From Ottowia sp. (GTDB taxonomy: Bacteria; Pseudomonadota; Gammaproteobacteria; Burkholderiales; Burkholderiaceae_C): DNA of 39,241 bases. The translations under genes were made by a program, and so were the position numbers. Below, one piece after another: positions 1-7,852 of this stretch. Within the stretch, counting starts at the first letter, position 1; each line of letters starts with the position of its first letter. Under the pieces are notes generated by a model. That model saw only the letters and a list, made by a program, of their open reading frames with translations. It was not told the origin of the DNA and did not search any database. Location of the stretch: the NCBI GenBank assembly GCA_023228705.1, contig JALOAS010000018.1, positions 1 through 39,241 on the forward strand, written 5' to 3'.

Positions 1-7
1 GCTCCGG

Positions 8-530
8 ATGACAGATGAGCTCGGCCCTTGCGGGCCTTGGATGATCGCCGCCTGCGGCGGCTGATGATGGTTTGGCGTCAAGCGTTCAGCGTGTGCACAC
101 CACGCTCAACGCCCAACCTCTTCAAACGCTCAACCTCCCCATCATCGCGGCGCAGCCGCAGTCATCGATGCGCCAGCGAGGTCATTTGTCATGCGCCACG
201 CCAAACGCTCAACCCCAAACGCCCAACCTCCCCATGGCGCCCACGCCGCGATTCCCTGCTCCGAATGACAGATGATCTCGGTCCTTGCGGACCTTGGATG
301 AAAGCCGCCTGCGGCGGCTGATGAAGGTTTGGCGTCAAGCGTTGAGCGTCCAGCGTGTGCACACCACGCTCAACGCCCAACCTCTTCAAACGCTCAACCT
401 CTTCAAACGCTCAACCTCCCCATCATCACGGCGCAGCCGCAGTCATCGATGCGCCAGCGAGGTCATTTGTCATGCGCCACGCCAAACGCTCAACGCCAAC
501 CGCTCAACCTCCCCATGGCGCAGCCGCAAG
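8..530. repeat. Two tandem copies of a ~258-bp mosaic repeat
   Basis: Two consecutive copies (about 8-263 and 265-530) share the same order of blocks: a GGCC-rich block with a CCGCCTGCGGCGG palindrome, a 'ggtttggcgtcaagcgtt' block, a CACACCACGCTCAACGCCC block, heptamers of the CGCTCAA type, a linker with 'gcgccagcgaggtcat', more heptamers and the closing CCTCCCCATGGCGC block. The second copy carries one extra CTCTTCAAACGCTCAAC unit. Parts recur in inverted orientation near 26870-26985 and 32480-32560. No gene is supported in this stretch; open frames through it are repeat translations. Confidence 0.85.
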
Positions 531-533
531 CCG

Positions 534-881
534 TCAAACAACCATCGAAACGGTGATGCGCCCACGCCGCGGCGGGCGGTGCGGGCCATGGATGGTGATC
601 TCCACATCGCTGCCCAGTGCAGCCAGGCACTCGATCAGCTTGGCTTCGCTCACGCCCCGAAAACGGCCGTTCAGGATGCCCGACAGTTTCGGTTGCGTGA
701 TGCCCATCACGCCCGCGGCCTTTTGCTGCGTCCAGCGCCTGCGTTTGATGATGGCTGCCATGCTGTTGGCCAGCCCCGCCTTGATCAGCATGGCCTCTGC
801 GTCAGCGTAGCCCAGATCGGCATAAACATTGGTGCTGCCGTCCTGGATCACCAGGTTGTCGGACTCAGTTCTTGATGGCAT
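534..881 (-). CDS. HigA-type antitoxin, XRE-family HTH protein
   Basis: A 115-residue protein with a helix-turn-helix at about residues 41-75 (RRRWTQQKAAGVMGI, then QPKLSGILNGRF) after a short 'ADAEAMLIKAGLA' segment typical of the small XRE antitoxins paired with Gp49/HigB-like toxins. It would neutralise the upstream toxin and repress the shared promoter. The start ATG overlaps the 3' end of the toxin gene by 17 bp, so the two are translationally coupled in toxin-first order, as in higBA loci. Family assignment is from motif recognition; the target of the partner is inferred. Confidence 0.85.
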   Translation of the reverse strand: MPSRTESDNLVIQDGSTNVYADLGYADAEAMLIKAGLANSMAAIIKRRRWTQQKAAGVMGITQPKLSGILNGRFRGVSEAKLIECLAALGSDVEITIHGPHRPPRRGRITVSMVV

Positions 882-1236
882 CGTCTTTCTCCTTGGCCGC
901 CGCCATGCGGCGGCGGATCAACTCCATGTCTGGTTTTGGTGTCTGAATTCCCCTGCCGGACTTCTTCTTGAAGCAGTGCCGCACATAAATCGCGTGCACC
1001 AGCCGAACCGTATAAACCGCGCGGTACGTGTCACCGTCGTAGCGTTCGACCACCTCCAGCACAGCGGCAGATCCGAATCCCTTGAGCGGCTTTGCCTTGG
1101 CGTGTTTACCGCCGATCTGCGCCTGATGCAACGCATACCCGAATTCATCCTGCACGTCATCGGGCATGGCCCGCAGGTCTGCGAGGGATGATCCGACCCA
1201 CGCCAGTGGCTTGATCCCGAGTTTCTGTGCAGGCAC
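865..1236 (-). CDS. HigB/Gp49-like RelE-superfamily toxin
   Basis: A 123-residue protein read from a GTG start. It has the layout of phage-derived Gp49-like/HigB toxins: 'KPLAWVGSSLADLRAMP' near the N-terminus, a central basic segment and the core strands YRAVYTVRLV-HAIYVRHCFKKKS (about residues 71-93). Members of this family are ribosome-dependent mRNA endonucleases. The GTG at 1236 is preferred because the family's conserved N-terminus begins a few residues later and a longer reading would pass through the promoter. A TATAAT box ends only 6 nt before this GTG, so the mRNA is probably leaderless. Expressed with the overlapping XRE antitoxin. Confidence 0.8.
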   Translation of the reverse strand: MPAQKLGIKPLAWVGSSLADLRAMPDDVQDEFGYALHQAQIGGKHAKAKPLKGFGSAAVLEVVERYDGDTYRAVYTVRLVHAIYVRHCFKKKSGRGIQTPKPDMELIRRRMAAAKEKDDAIKN

Positions 1237-1242
1237 AATTCC

Positions 1243-1273
1243 ATTATACCTATATAGGTATATTTTGTGTAAA
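1243..1273 (-). promoter_or_regulatory. higBA promoter with 18-bp palindromic operator
   Basis: On the minus strand a perfect -10 (TATAAT, 1248-1243) follows a TTTACA-like -35 (1273-1268). A perfect 18-bp palindrome, TATACCTATATAGGTATA (1245-1262), overlaps the -10 and spacer and is the obvious operator for the XRE antitoxin. The -10 lies 6 nt from the GTG of the toxin, so transcription would start at or inside the start codon. Confidence 0.7.
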
Positions 1274-1336
1274 CTGATCTTGCTCTCACAGGATCTGATG
1301 GCCGCTGCACCAGATCCTCTTCGCGGCGCAATCCCC

Positions 1337-1560
1337 TCCATCGGCCAGAGGGCCGGCCTCCCGGAAGACCGTTGTGCGTTCAACGTTCAACGTTCAGCGT
1401 CCAGCGTCCAGCGTCCAGCGTCCAGCGTCCAGCGTCCAGCGTCCAGCGTCCAGCGTCCAGCGTCCAGCGAGGTCATCCGCCACGCGCCACGCCCAACGCC
1501 CAACGCCAAACGCCAAACGCTCAACCTCCCCATGGCGCCCCGCCGCGATTGGCCAATCCC
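1337..1560. repeat. Mosaic repeat with GTCCAGC heptamer array
   Basis: One forward mosaic element: REP-like palindrome GGCCAGAGGGCCGGCC (1343-1358), linker with GGAAGACCGTTGTGCG, thirteen heptamers (1378-1468: two GTTCAAC, one GTTCAGC, ten GTCCAGC), linker 'gaggtcatccgccacgcgcc', second heptamer block of CGCCCAA/CGCCAAA/CGCTCAA type, and the closing CCTCCCCATGGCGCC-CCGCCGCGATTGG block. It fills the gap between the two TA loci; no gene is seen. Confidence 0.85.
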
Positions 1561-1639
1561 ACCGGTCGCAAGCTACCGCTACCAGACAACGCCCGTCACA
1601 CCACACGCAGCCGGGCAGTCTCAACAGCACACAACGCGC

Positions 1640-2461
1640 TCACGCAAACGCAATCCTGTCAAGCAAATCAAGAAAATACCGCTTGGACCAAATATCCAGC
1701 GCTGCTGGCGTCTGCACAAAGGGCAGCACGTCGTGCCGCGCCTGCGCCACATCCAACGTCTGGATGCGGTCCCTCAACAAACCGCGCAAATCTTCGGGTT
1801 TCAACGCGCCTTCCTGCCAATCGCCGCTCTGGCGTGCACGTTGCTCCAGATGCGCCAACTTCAGCGGTACACCGCCACGCACATACCACTCAAAATCAAA
1901 CCAGTCACGCCCCTTCACACGGTTCTTCCAACGCCGGAACAACACCGCGTGCAATTTGCCGGCAAACAAGTCCGGCAAAGCGTAGCATTTGACGTAAAAC
2001 GAATAAGGCTGCAGCAGCAACCGTTCTTCCGTGGCAAACCCACCGGGCGGGTCTGTATCCACTTCAAACTTGATTTTCAGCACACGCTGGCTGGCAACAC
2101 GCACCTCGTAAATGCTGGTGCCCTGCTTCAAGAACGCCGACACCACGGCAGATTTCACGGTCTTGTTCCGCGCCACAATCTCCACCTCGAACCCGAAAGC
2201 CGAAAACTCTGCCTGCAACGCCGCAAAGTACGGTTGCAGCGCAAATTGCTCATCTGCCTCGAGCAGCGAAAAATCAAGATCTTCAGAAAACCGTGGCAGA
2301 TCATGGAAAATACGCAGGCATGTCCCGCCATAAAATGCCGCCTTGTCAAAAAAGCCGCCGCGCTGCAAGCCCGCCAGTGCAATCTCCTGCATCACTTCAC
2401 GCATCGCGTGGTGACGATCGCCGGCCGGGTAACGCGCCAGCATCTGCTCGATCACCTTCAC
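1640..2461 (-). CDS. AbiEii-type nucleotidyltransferase toxin
   Basis: A 273-residue member of the AbiEii/AbiGii family, the toxin half of type IV TA and abortive-infection systems. It shows GGTCLR (45-50) followed by RFSEDLDF (57-64), the signature of this nucleotidyltransferase-like fold, then LKIKFEVDTDPPGGF, an FAGKLHAVLFRR helix and KGRDWFDFEWYV near residue 200. The start is a GTG whose first bases overlap the stop of the upstream gene (GTGA, 4 bp), indicating tight coupling. Characterised AbiEii toxins are GTP-binding nucleotidyltransferases and related MenT proteins modify tRNA; which applies here is not known from sequence. Confidence 0.88.
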   Translation of the reverse strand: MKVIEQMLARYPAGDRHHAMREVMQEIALAGLQRGGFFDKAAFYGGTCLRIFHDLPRFSEDLDFSLLEADEQFALQPYFAALQAEFSAFGFEVEIVARNKTVKSAVVSAFLKQGTSIYEVRVASQRVLKIKFEVDTDPPGGFATEERLLLQPYSFYVKCYALPDLFAGKLHAVLFRRWKNRVKGRDWFDFEWYVRGGVPLKLAHLEQRARQSGDWQEGALKPEDLRGLLRDRIQTLDVAQARHDVLPFVQTPAALDIWSKRYFLDLLDRIAFA

Positions 2462-3102
2462 GACAACGCCTCCAGCATCTCCAGCAGCGCCTTCATCTGG
2501 GCGGTCTTGACGTCCGCGCCTGCGTATGCCCGCACCGTAGCCAGATCCACCCCACGCAACGCTCCTGCGTCCACCCGCAAGTCATCCAGTATGTAGCGCT
2601 GCATGCTTGTACGACTCCTGGCCTGCAAGTGGCGCGTCAGCAACACCTTGTCGCACAGCGCCTTGGCCGGAGACGCAATCAGAAAGGTTTCCTGCGCCGA
2701 CGCCGTGACCTGCTCAACACCCAGCGGATACACGTTTGCAGGTATCCTGAAGTATGAAAACCGCCCCAGCGGGTTGTCAAACACCCGGCCCCGCCGCATG
2801 CAGACCGATGTCACCTCGTGCACACGCTCCGGAATCAAGCCATGCCAGGCAAGCGCCCAGTCCAGCGAAACGCACGACGGCCCGTACAAGCGGTTGGCTA
2901 CCAGCGGCAAGCACGGCGGCCCGTCGCGCCCTTCATCACCCAGCACGTAGAGCCCACGCTTGAGCGGTACCAGCACGCCCTCCCGCAGCCACTCGGAAAT
3001 CTTGTCGTTGGGCCGCTTGTACGCGCCCAGCAACGGCAACAGCGCCCCATGCGTGAACGGCACAGCACCAAACTGCCGGAGCCGACTTTCAAGTGTAGTC
3101 AA
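2458..3102 (-). CDS. AbiEi-type antitoxin and transcriptional regulator
   Basis: A 214-residue protein directly upstream of and overlapping the AbiEii toxin. The N-terminal part (RPNDKISEWLREGVLVPLKRGLYVL) is the winged-helix of AbiEi antitoxins, and the rest (SCVSLDWALAWHGLIPE, ASPAKALCDK) matches the C-terminal antitoxin domain. AbiEi proteins counteract the toxin without binding it and repress their own promoter through inverted repeats. The start is a TTG at 3102; no nearer ATG is in frame and the conserved N-terminus begins there. A clear inverted repeat sits just upstream. Confidence 0.85.
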   Translation of the reverse strand: MTTLESRLRQFGAVPFTHGALLPLLGAYKRPNDKISEWLREGVLVPLKRGLYVLGDEGRDGPPCLPLVANRLYGPSCVSLDWALAWHGLIPERVHEVTSVCMRRGRVFDNPLGRFSYFRIPANVYPLGVEQVTASAQETFLIASPAKALCDKVLLTRHLQARSRTSMQRYILDDLRVDAGALRGVDLATVRAYAGADVKTAQMKALLEMLEALS

Positions 3103-3114
3103 TATTTGTCTGCT

Positions 3115-3137
3115 TAATCGGACTTTATCCGATTATA
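3115..3137 (-). promoter_or_regulatory. abiE promoter and inverted-repeat operator
   Basis: A perfect inverted repeat TAATCGGA-CTTTA-TCCGATTA (3115-3135) overlaps a consensus TATAAT -10 (3137-3132, minus strand) about 30 bp upstream of the TTG start. AbiEi-type antitoxins are known to bind promoter inverted repeats, so this is the predicted autoregulatory site. Confidence 0.7.
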
Positions 3138-3214
3138 GTGACAAATTCTACGCTCTCTCAGCCTTTTGCCACCAGCGATCAGGCTGCAAGAAAACCACCG
3201 ATGCCCCATCAACC

Positions 3215-3790
3215 ACCGCATCGGCCAGGGGGCTGGCCTCCCGGAAGACCGTTGTGCGTCCAGCGTCCAGCGTCCAGCGAGGTCATCCGTCATGCGCCAC
3301 GCCCAACGCCCAACGCCAAACGCCAAACGCCAAACGCCAAACGCCCAACCTCCCCATGGCGCCTCGCCGCGATTGCGCCGGGAAATAACCACGGCGTCCC
3401 ATCAACCACGGCGATCGGCCAGAGGGCTGGCCTCCCGAAAAACCGCGTTCAGCGTCCAGCAAGGTCATCCGTCATGCGCCACGCCAAACGCTCAACGCCA
3501 AACGCTCAACCTCCCCATGGCGCCTCCGCCGCGATTGGCCGCAAGAACAACCGCCACGGCCCAATCGGCCAGGGGGCTGGCCTCCGGAAGACCGTTGTGC
3601 GTCCAGCGTCCAGCAAGGTCATGCGCCATGCGCCACGCGCCACGCGCCACGCCCAACGCTCAACGCAATACGCTCAACCTCATCAATGCGCCAGCGAGGT
3701 CATCTGTCATCCGTCATGCGCCACGCCAAACGCTCAACGCCAAACGCTCAACCTCCCCATGCCACCCGCACACCCTCCCCCCGCATGCGC
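3215..3790. repeat. Three tandem forward mosaic repeat elements
   Basis: Three elements in a row, each opened by the REP-like palindrome: 3223-3238, 3417-3432 and 3567-3582. Each continues with the GGAAGACCGTTGTGCG-type linker (shortened in the second), CGTCCAG heptamers, an 'aggtcatccgtcatgcgccacgcc' linker and CGCCAAA/CGCTCAA heptamers; the first two end in the CCTCCCCATGGCGCC block. Heptamer numbers differ between copies. No gene is supported here. Confidence 0.85.
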
Positions 3791-3838
3791 ACCGGCGATA
3801 ATAGGCCGGTCTGAAACCACCACCGGCAAAGCACACCC

Positions 3839-4513
3839 ATGGACGTCGAACTCGCCCGCTACAACATGATCGAACAGCAAATCCGGCCCTGGGACGTGCT
3901 GGATCCGCAAGTGCTCGAGCTGCTGAGTGTCGTCCGGCGCGAGGACTTTGTGCCGCCCGCGCACCGTGCGCTGGCCTTTGTCGACATGCAGATCCCGCTC
4001 AGGCCGGGCGAAGCCGCCATCAGCCGCGGCCAGGTCATGCTCGAGCCGCGCGTGGAAGCCCGCATGCTGCAGGACCTGCAGGTGCGCAAGCACGAAAAGG
4101 TGCTGGAAATCGGCACCGGCTCCGGCTTCATGGCCGCCCTGCTCGGCCAGCAGGCGCAGCGCGTGCTCACGCTGGAGGTCGACGACGGGCTGGCCGACAC
4201 CGCGCGCCAGAACCTGCAAAAGGCCGGCGCCCTCAACGTGGAGGTGCGCGTGGCCAACGGCGCCAGCACGGACCTGTCGGCGCACGGCCCGTTTGACGTC
4301 ATCGTCCTGTCCGGCTCGGTAGCCGCCGTGCCGGACCACCTGCTGGCGCTGCTCAACCCCGGCGGCCGGCTCATGGGCATCGTGGGCGAAGAGCCCATGA
4401 TGCGCGCCACGCTGGTGCAAAGCGCCGGCAGCGGCTTTGTCACCACCCAGCCCTGGGACACCGTGGCCCCGCGCCTGCAGGGTTTTCCGGAGCCGGCACG
4501 GTTCAGTTTCTGA
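3839..4513 (+). CDS. PCMT-family SAM-dependent methyltransferase
   Basis: A 224-residue protein of the protein-L-isoaspartate O-methyltransferase family. The SAM-binding motif I is LEIGTGSGF (89-97), followed by an acidic strand end LEVDD (112-116) and NPGGRL (173-178). The N-terminal YNMIEQQIRPWDV and REDFVPPAHR segments are typical of the betaproteobacterial branch. The usual TISQP-like active-site motif before motif I is not seen; the equivalent stretch reads AAISRGQVMLEPRVEARML, so isoaspartate repair is uncertain. It lies at the edge of the polysaccharide island. No good ribosome site is visible before the ATG. Confidence 0.8.
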   Translation: MDVELARYNMIEQQIRPWDVLDPQVLELLSVVRREDFVPPAHRALAFVDMQIPLRPGEAAISRGQVMLEPRVEARMLQDLQVRKHEKVLEIGTGSGFMAALLGQQAQRVLTLEVDDGLADTARQNLQKAGALNVEVRVANGASTDLSAHGPFDVIVLSGSVAAVPDHLLALLNPGGRLMGIVGEEPMMRATLVQSAGSGFVTTQPWDTVAPRLQGFPEPARFSF

Positions 4514-4651
4514 ATGGCGTGACAGCCATCGGTGGACACCAGCCATCTGCCCCACCCAAGCCAGCCCGGTCCCAACGTTATCAGGCCCATCACGTGCGCT
4601 AGCCCCCGACTGCCAGCACGTTTTGCCACGACAAGAATCTGAAAATCACGC

Positions 4652-5626
4652 ATGAAATTTCTGGTAACTGGAGCAGCGGGATTCATCGGAATGTACGTGG
4701 CCAAACGCCTCCTGGAGCAGGGCCATGAAGTCGTGGGACTCGACAACCTCAACAACTACTACAACCCAGCCCTCAAGCAGTGGCGCCTGGAGCAGTTGCA
4801 GCCGTTCGAGAAGTTCCGCTTCGTCCGGCTCGATCTGGTGGATCGCAACGGCGTGGCAGCGCTGTTCAGGGCTGAGCGCTTCGAGCGCGTGATCCACCTG
4901 GCCGCACAGGCGGGCGTACGCTACTCCATAGAAAACCCGTTCGCTTATGCAGACAGCAATCTCACCGGCATGATGACCGTGCTGGAAGGCTGTCGCCACA
5001 ACCGGGTGCAGCACCTGGTCTACGCTTCGTCCAGTTCCGTCTACGGCATGAACGCCAAAATCCCCTTCAGCGAAGCCGACCGCGTCGACCATCCCGTTTC
5101 CCTGTACGCTGCCACCAAGAAATCAGGTGAACTCATGGCCTACGCGTACGCCAGGCTCTACGCCATACCGGCCACCGGTCTGCGCTTCTTCACCGTCTAC
5201 GGCCCAGCCGGCCGCCCCGACATGGCGCCCTGGCTGTTTACCGAAGCCATCGTGAACAACCAGCCCATCAACGTCTTCAACCACGGCAAGATGCAGCGCG
5301 ACTTCACTTATATCGATGACATTGTGGAAGGCGTCATCCGCATCCAGGACGTCGTGCCACAAGATGCCGTACCGCACAGCCTCTACAACATCGGCAACAA
5401 CCAGCCCGTAGAACTGGCTCGCTTCATCCGGGCCATAGAGGCGGCAACCGGCAAGCAGGCCAAAAAAATCATGCTTGGCATGCAGCCTGGCGACGTGGAG
5501 CGCACGTTTGCCGACACGGAAAGAATCGAGGCGGCAGTGGGTTACAAGCCCCAAACCACCATTGAAACCGGCATGCAGCGATTTGTCGATAGGTACCAAA
5601 ATGCACCCGACACCGTGAAATCTTGA
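4652..5626 (+). CDS. UDP-glucuronate 4-epimerase (SDR family)
   Basis: A 324-residue extended SDR protein. The NAD-binding GAAGFIG (8-13 region), the ASSSSVYG strand (about 125-132) and the catalytic Tyr152-x3-Lys156 (YAATK) are intact. The segment DNLNNYYNPALK and the C-terminal QPGDVERTFADTERIEAAVGYKP are characteristic of the CapI/GalA-type enzymes that convert UDP-GlcA to UDP-GalA. With the UDP-glucose dehydrogenase 0.75 kb downstream it would supply UDP-GlcA and UDP-GalA for the polysaccharide made by this island. Alternative: another UDP-hexose 4-epimerase. Confidence 0.85.
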   Translation: MKFLVTGAAGFIGMYVAKRLLEQGHEVVGLDNLNNYYNPALKQWRLEQLQPFEKFRFVRLDLVDRNGVAALFRAERFERVIHLAAQAGVRYSIENPFAYADSNLTGMMTVLEGCRHNRVQHLVYASSSSVYGMNAKIPFSEADRVDHPVSLYAATKKSGELMAYAYARLYAIPATGLRFFTVYGPAGRPDMAPWLFTEAIVNNQPINVFNHGKMQRDFTYIDDIVEGVIRIQDVVPQDAVPHSLYNIGNNQPVELARFIRAIEAATGKQAKKIMLGMQPGDVERTFADTERIEAAVGYKPQTTIETGMQRFVDRYQNAPDTVKS

Positions 5627-5842
5627 ATGCAGGAGCGGGCACCTCTCCCGGCCAGTTCGAGCCGGCGGTCAGCCTTGTCCAGCAACAACCGTCAGTGCCG
5701 CGGGAATCTCCACCGGCCCGACGACGGATCTCCTGCACGTTGACTGATGCGGCACCACGACACCAAGCCCACAACCCCGTTGCGACACGTCATGCAACAG
5801 CTGATACACCGCGCGGCTTGCGCCGTGCACCCGCCGGCGGCA

Positions 5843-5877
5843 CAATAGGCGTTCACCAGTTGAACACCCGCCATCAC
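5843..5877 (+). promoter_or_regulatory. Predicted operator of the MarR-type EPS regulator
   Basis: An inverted repeat GTTCA-N5-TGAAC (5851-5865) follows a CACAAT -10-like hexamer and ends 12 nt before the TTG at 5878. The same repeat, with the same arms and spacer length, lies 13 nt before the start of the paralogous regulator at 20630. This shared position supports an autoregulatory operator and sets the start codon. Confidence 0.6.
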
Positions 5878-6219
5878 TTGGACAACGAAACCCATCTGCA
5901 CCTGCTGCAACTGCTGCAGCGCCAGCCAGACCTCAGCCAGCGCCAGCTTGCCCGCGCGCTGGGAATCAGCCTGGGCAAGACCAACTACTGCCTGAAGGCG
6001 CTGGTTGAAAAAGGCTGGATCAAGGCCGACAACTTCCGCAACAGCCAGAACAAGGCCAAGTATCTGTACGTTCTCACGCCCCGCGGCCTGGCTGGCAAGG
6101 CCCGCCTCACCCTGCGCTTCCTGCGCCGGAAAGAGGCAGAGTACCAGACGCTGATGCATGAAATTGCCGAGCTGCGCCAGCAAGTGGCCGAAGCCGCGCA
6201 GCAAGGCGGAGAATGCTGA
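5878..6219 (+). CDS. MarR-family EPS-associated transcriptional regulator
   Basis: A 113-residue winged-helix protein: a helical N-terminus (HLHLLQLLQRQPDLSQRQLARALGIS), recognition helix LGKTNYCLKALVEKGWIKADNF, a wing (KYLYVLTPRGLAGK) and a C-terminal coiled-coil helix (RFLRRKEAEYQTLMHEIAELRQQ). This is the small MarR type found beside exopolysaccharide loci in betaproteobacteria. No ATG is in frame; the TTG at 5878 is chosen because the protein then aligns with the paralog at 20244-20630 and the operator lies just upstream. A TTG at 5860 is possible but lies inside the operator. The upstream extension to 5623 does not look like protein. Confidence 0.82.
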   Translation: MDNETHLHLLQLLQRQPDLSQRQLARALGISLGKTNYCLKALVEKGWIKADNFRNSQNKAKYLYVLTPRGLAGKARLTLRFLRRKEAEYQTLMHEIAELRQQVAEAAQQGGEC

Positions 6220-6368
6220 TGCCCGCCACCCCTCGCCGGCAGTCGGCACCAAGCGCCGGCGTGCCCCGCAAAACCCACCAGCCCAACAGCCCCATGGGCT
6301 GCCCAGCCCCGCTGAACACGCCAGCCATCTCACGCCTGCCCTGACCTCAGCGGCCGCACCGTGTCACC

Positions 6369-7637
6369 ATGCCACCCCAACCAACAGCCCCATCCACACC
6401 CAGCCCCTGCAAGATAGCCGTAGCCGGCACCGGCTACGTGGGCCTGGCCAACGCCCTGCTGCTGGCGCAGCACAACGAGGTCGTGGCGCTGGACATCGTG
6501 GCAGACAAGGTAGACCTGCTCAACCAGGGCAAATCCCCCATAGAAGACGCCAGGATCAGTGAGTTCCTGGCTCACGGCAAGGTCAACTTCAGCGCCACGC
6601 TGGACAAGCACCAGGCCTACGCGGGCGCCGCCTACGTCATCGTGGCCACTCCCACCAACTACGACCCGCGCAGCAACTGCTTTGACACCAGCAGCGTGGA
6701 AGCCGTGGTGCAAGACGTGCTGGCCATCAACCCGCAAGCCACCATTGTCATCAAGTCCACCGTGCCGGTGGGCTACACCGCAGCGCTCAACGCCCGCCTG
6801 TTCCCGGGCAACCCATCCGGCGCCAGCGCGGCCCCGGGCCACCGCATCATCTTCAGCCCCGAGTTCCTGCGCGAGGGCCACGCGCTGCACGACTGCCTCC
6901 ACCCCTCGCGCATCGTCGTCGGCGCCAGCAACGGCGCCGCCCGCCGGTTTGCAAGCCTGCTGGCGCAGGGCGCGGCGCGGCAGGACATCCCCACCCTGTT
7001 CACCAACAGCACCGAGGCCGAGGCCATCAAGCTGTTTGCCAACACCTACCTGGCCATGCGCGTGGCCTACTTCAACGAGCTGGACAGCTACTGCGCCGTC
7101 AACGGCCTGGACACCCGGCAGATCATCGAGGGGGTGGGCCTGGACCCGCGCATAGGCAACCACTACAACAACCCCAGCTTTGGCTACGGCGGCTACTGCC
7201 TGCCCAAGGACACCAAGCAGCTCCTGGCCAACTACGATCAGGTGCCCAACAACATCATCCGCGCCATCGTCGACGCCAACCGCACCCGCAAGGACTTCAT
7301 CGCAGACGACATCCTGCGCAGACTGGCCATCGTCCCGCGCACCAACTCCACCCGGCCCGTGGTCGGCATCTACCGCCTGGTCATGAAGGCCGGCTCAGAC
7401 AATTTCCGCGCCTCTGCCATTCAGGGCATCATGAAGCGTATCAAGGCGAAGGGCGTGGAAGTCATCGTTTATGAGCCCGTGCTGCAAGAGCCCGCCTTTT
7501 ACAACTCCCGCGTGGTCAATGACCTGGAGGAGTTTAAGCAGGGCAGCACATTGATCGTGGCCAACCGGATTACGGATGACATCCGTGACGTGGTCGCGAA
7601 GTCTTATACGCGGGACCTCTTCGGTAACGACACATAA
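6369..7637 (+). CDS. ugd: UDP-glucose 6-dehydrogenase
   Basis: A 422-residue nucleotide-sugar dehydrogenase. The NAD motif GTGYVG is at 20-25 and the catalytic cysteine is in YGGYCLPKDT (Cys277). STVPVGYT and FSPEFLREG are also conserved. It oxidises UDP-glucose to UDP-glucuronate and feeds the UDP-GlcA epimerase upstream. It is the short Ugd type (like the gammaproteobacterial enzymes), different from the WbpA dehydrogenase at 18937. The first ~13 residues (Pro/Thr-rich) precede the Rossmann fold and may be untranslated if a later start is used. Confidence 0.9.
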   Translation: MPPQPTAPSTPSPCKIAVAGTGYVGLANALLLAQHNEVVALDIVADKVDLLNQGKSPIEDARISEFLAHGKVNFSATLDKHQAYAGAAYVIVATPTNYDPRSNCFDTSSVEAVVQDVLAINPQATIVIKSTVPVGYTAALNARLFPGNPSGASAAPGHRIIFSPEFLREGHALHDCLHPSRIVVGASNGAARRFASLLAQGAARQDIPTLFTNSTEAEAIKLFANTYLAMRVAYFNELDSYCAVNGLDTRQIIEGVGLDPRIGNHYNNPSFGYGGYCLPKDTKQLLANYDQVPNNIIRAIVDANRTRKDFIADDILRRLAIVPRTNSTRPVVGIYRLVMKAGSDNFRASAIQGIMKRIKAKGVEVIVYEPVLQEPAFYNSRVVNDLEEFKQGSTLIVANRITDDIRDVVAKSYTRDLFGNDT

Positions 7638-7852
7638 TCTCGTTCAAAGCAATATCATGACGACACACAAGAATTATACAATCGGGGGGAAGTCAGATCA
7701 GCCTTAAATTACAGAGTCATTTGAAACAGATAACGGCATACAGAGCACCCAAGGCACACCAGCAATTACAAGATCAACTGCAATGTAAAATGGAGCCATC
7801 CGGCAAAGCAGTTTTTGCCCGAATTTAAGCTGCATCGGCCGTCTCACTCTTA
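7638..7852. other. AT-rich gap between convergent genes
   Basis: This 215-bp stretch separates ugd (plus) from the glycosyltransferase at 7853 (minus). Base composition drops abruptly here compared with ugd. The only hairpin seen is GGCAAA-N6-TTTGCC (7802-7819), too weak to call a terminator. No gene recognised. Confidence 0.6.

Noticed and set aside
1337..3790. CRISPR array
   Set aside because: Repeats are 7-bp units or adjoining modules without unique spacers of constant length, and no cas genes are present.
5623..5877. Longer first MarR regulator from a TTG at 5623
   Set aside because: The first ~85 residues are Pro/Arg/Gln-rich with no counterpart in the paralog, and they cross the predicted promoter and operator.
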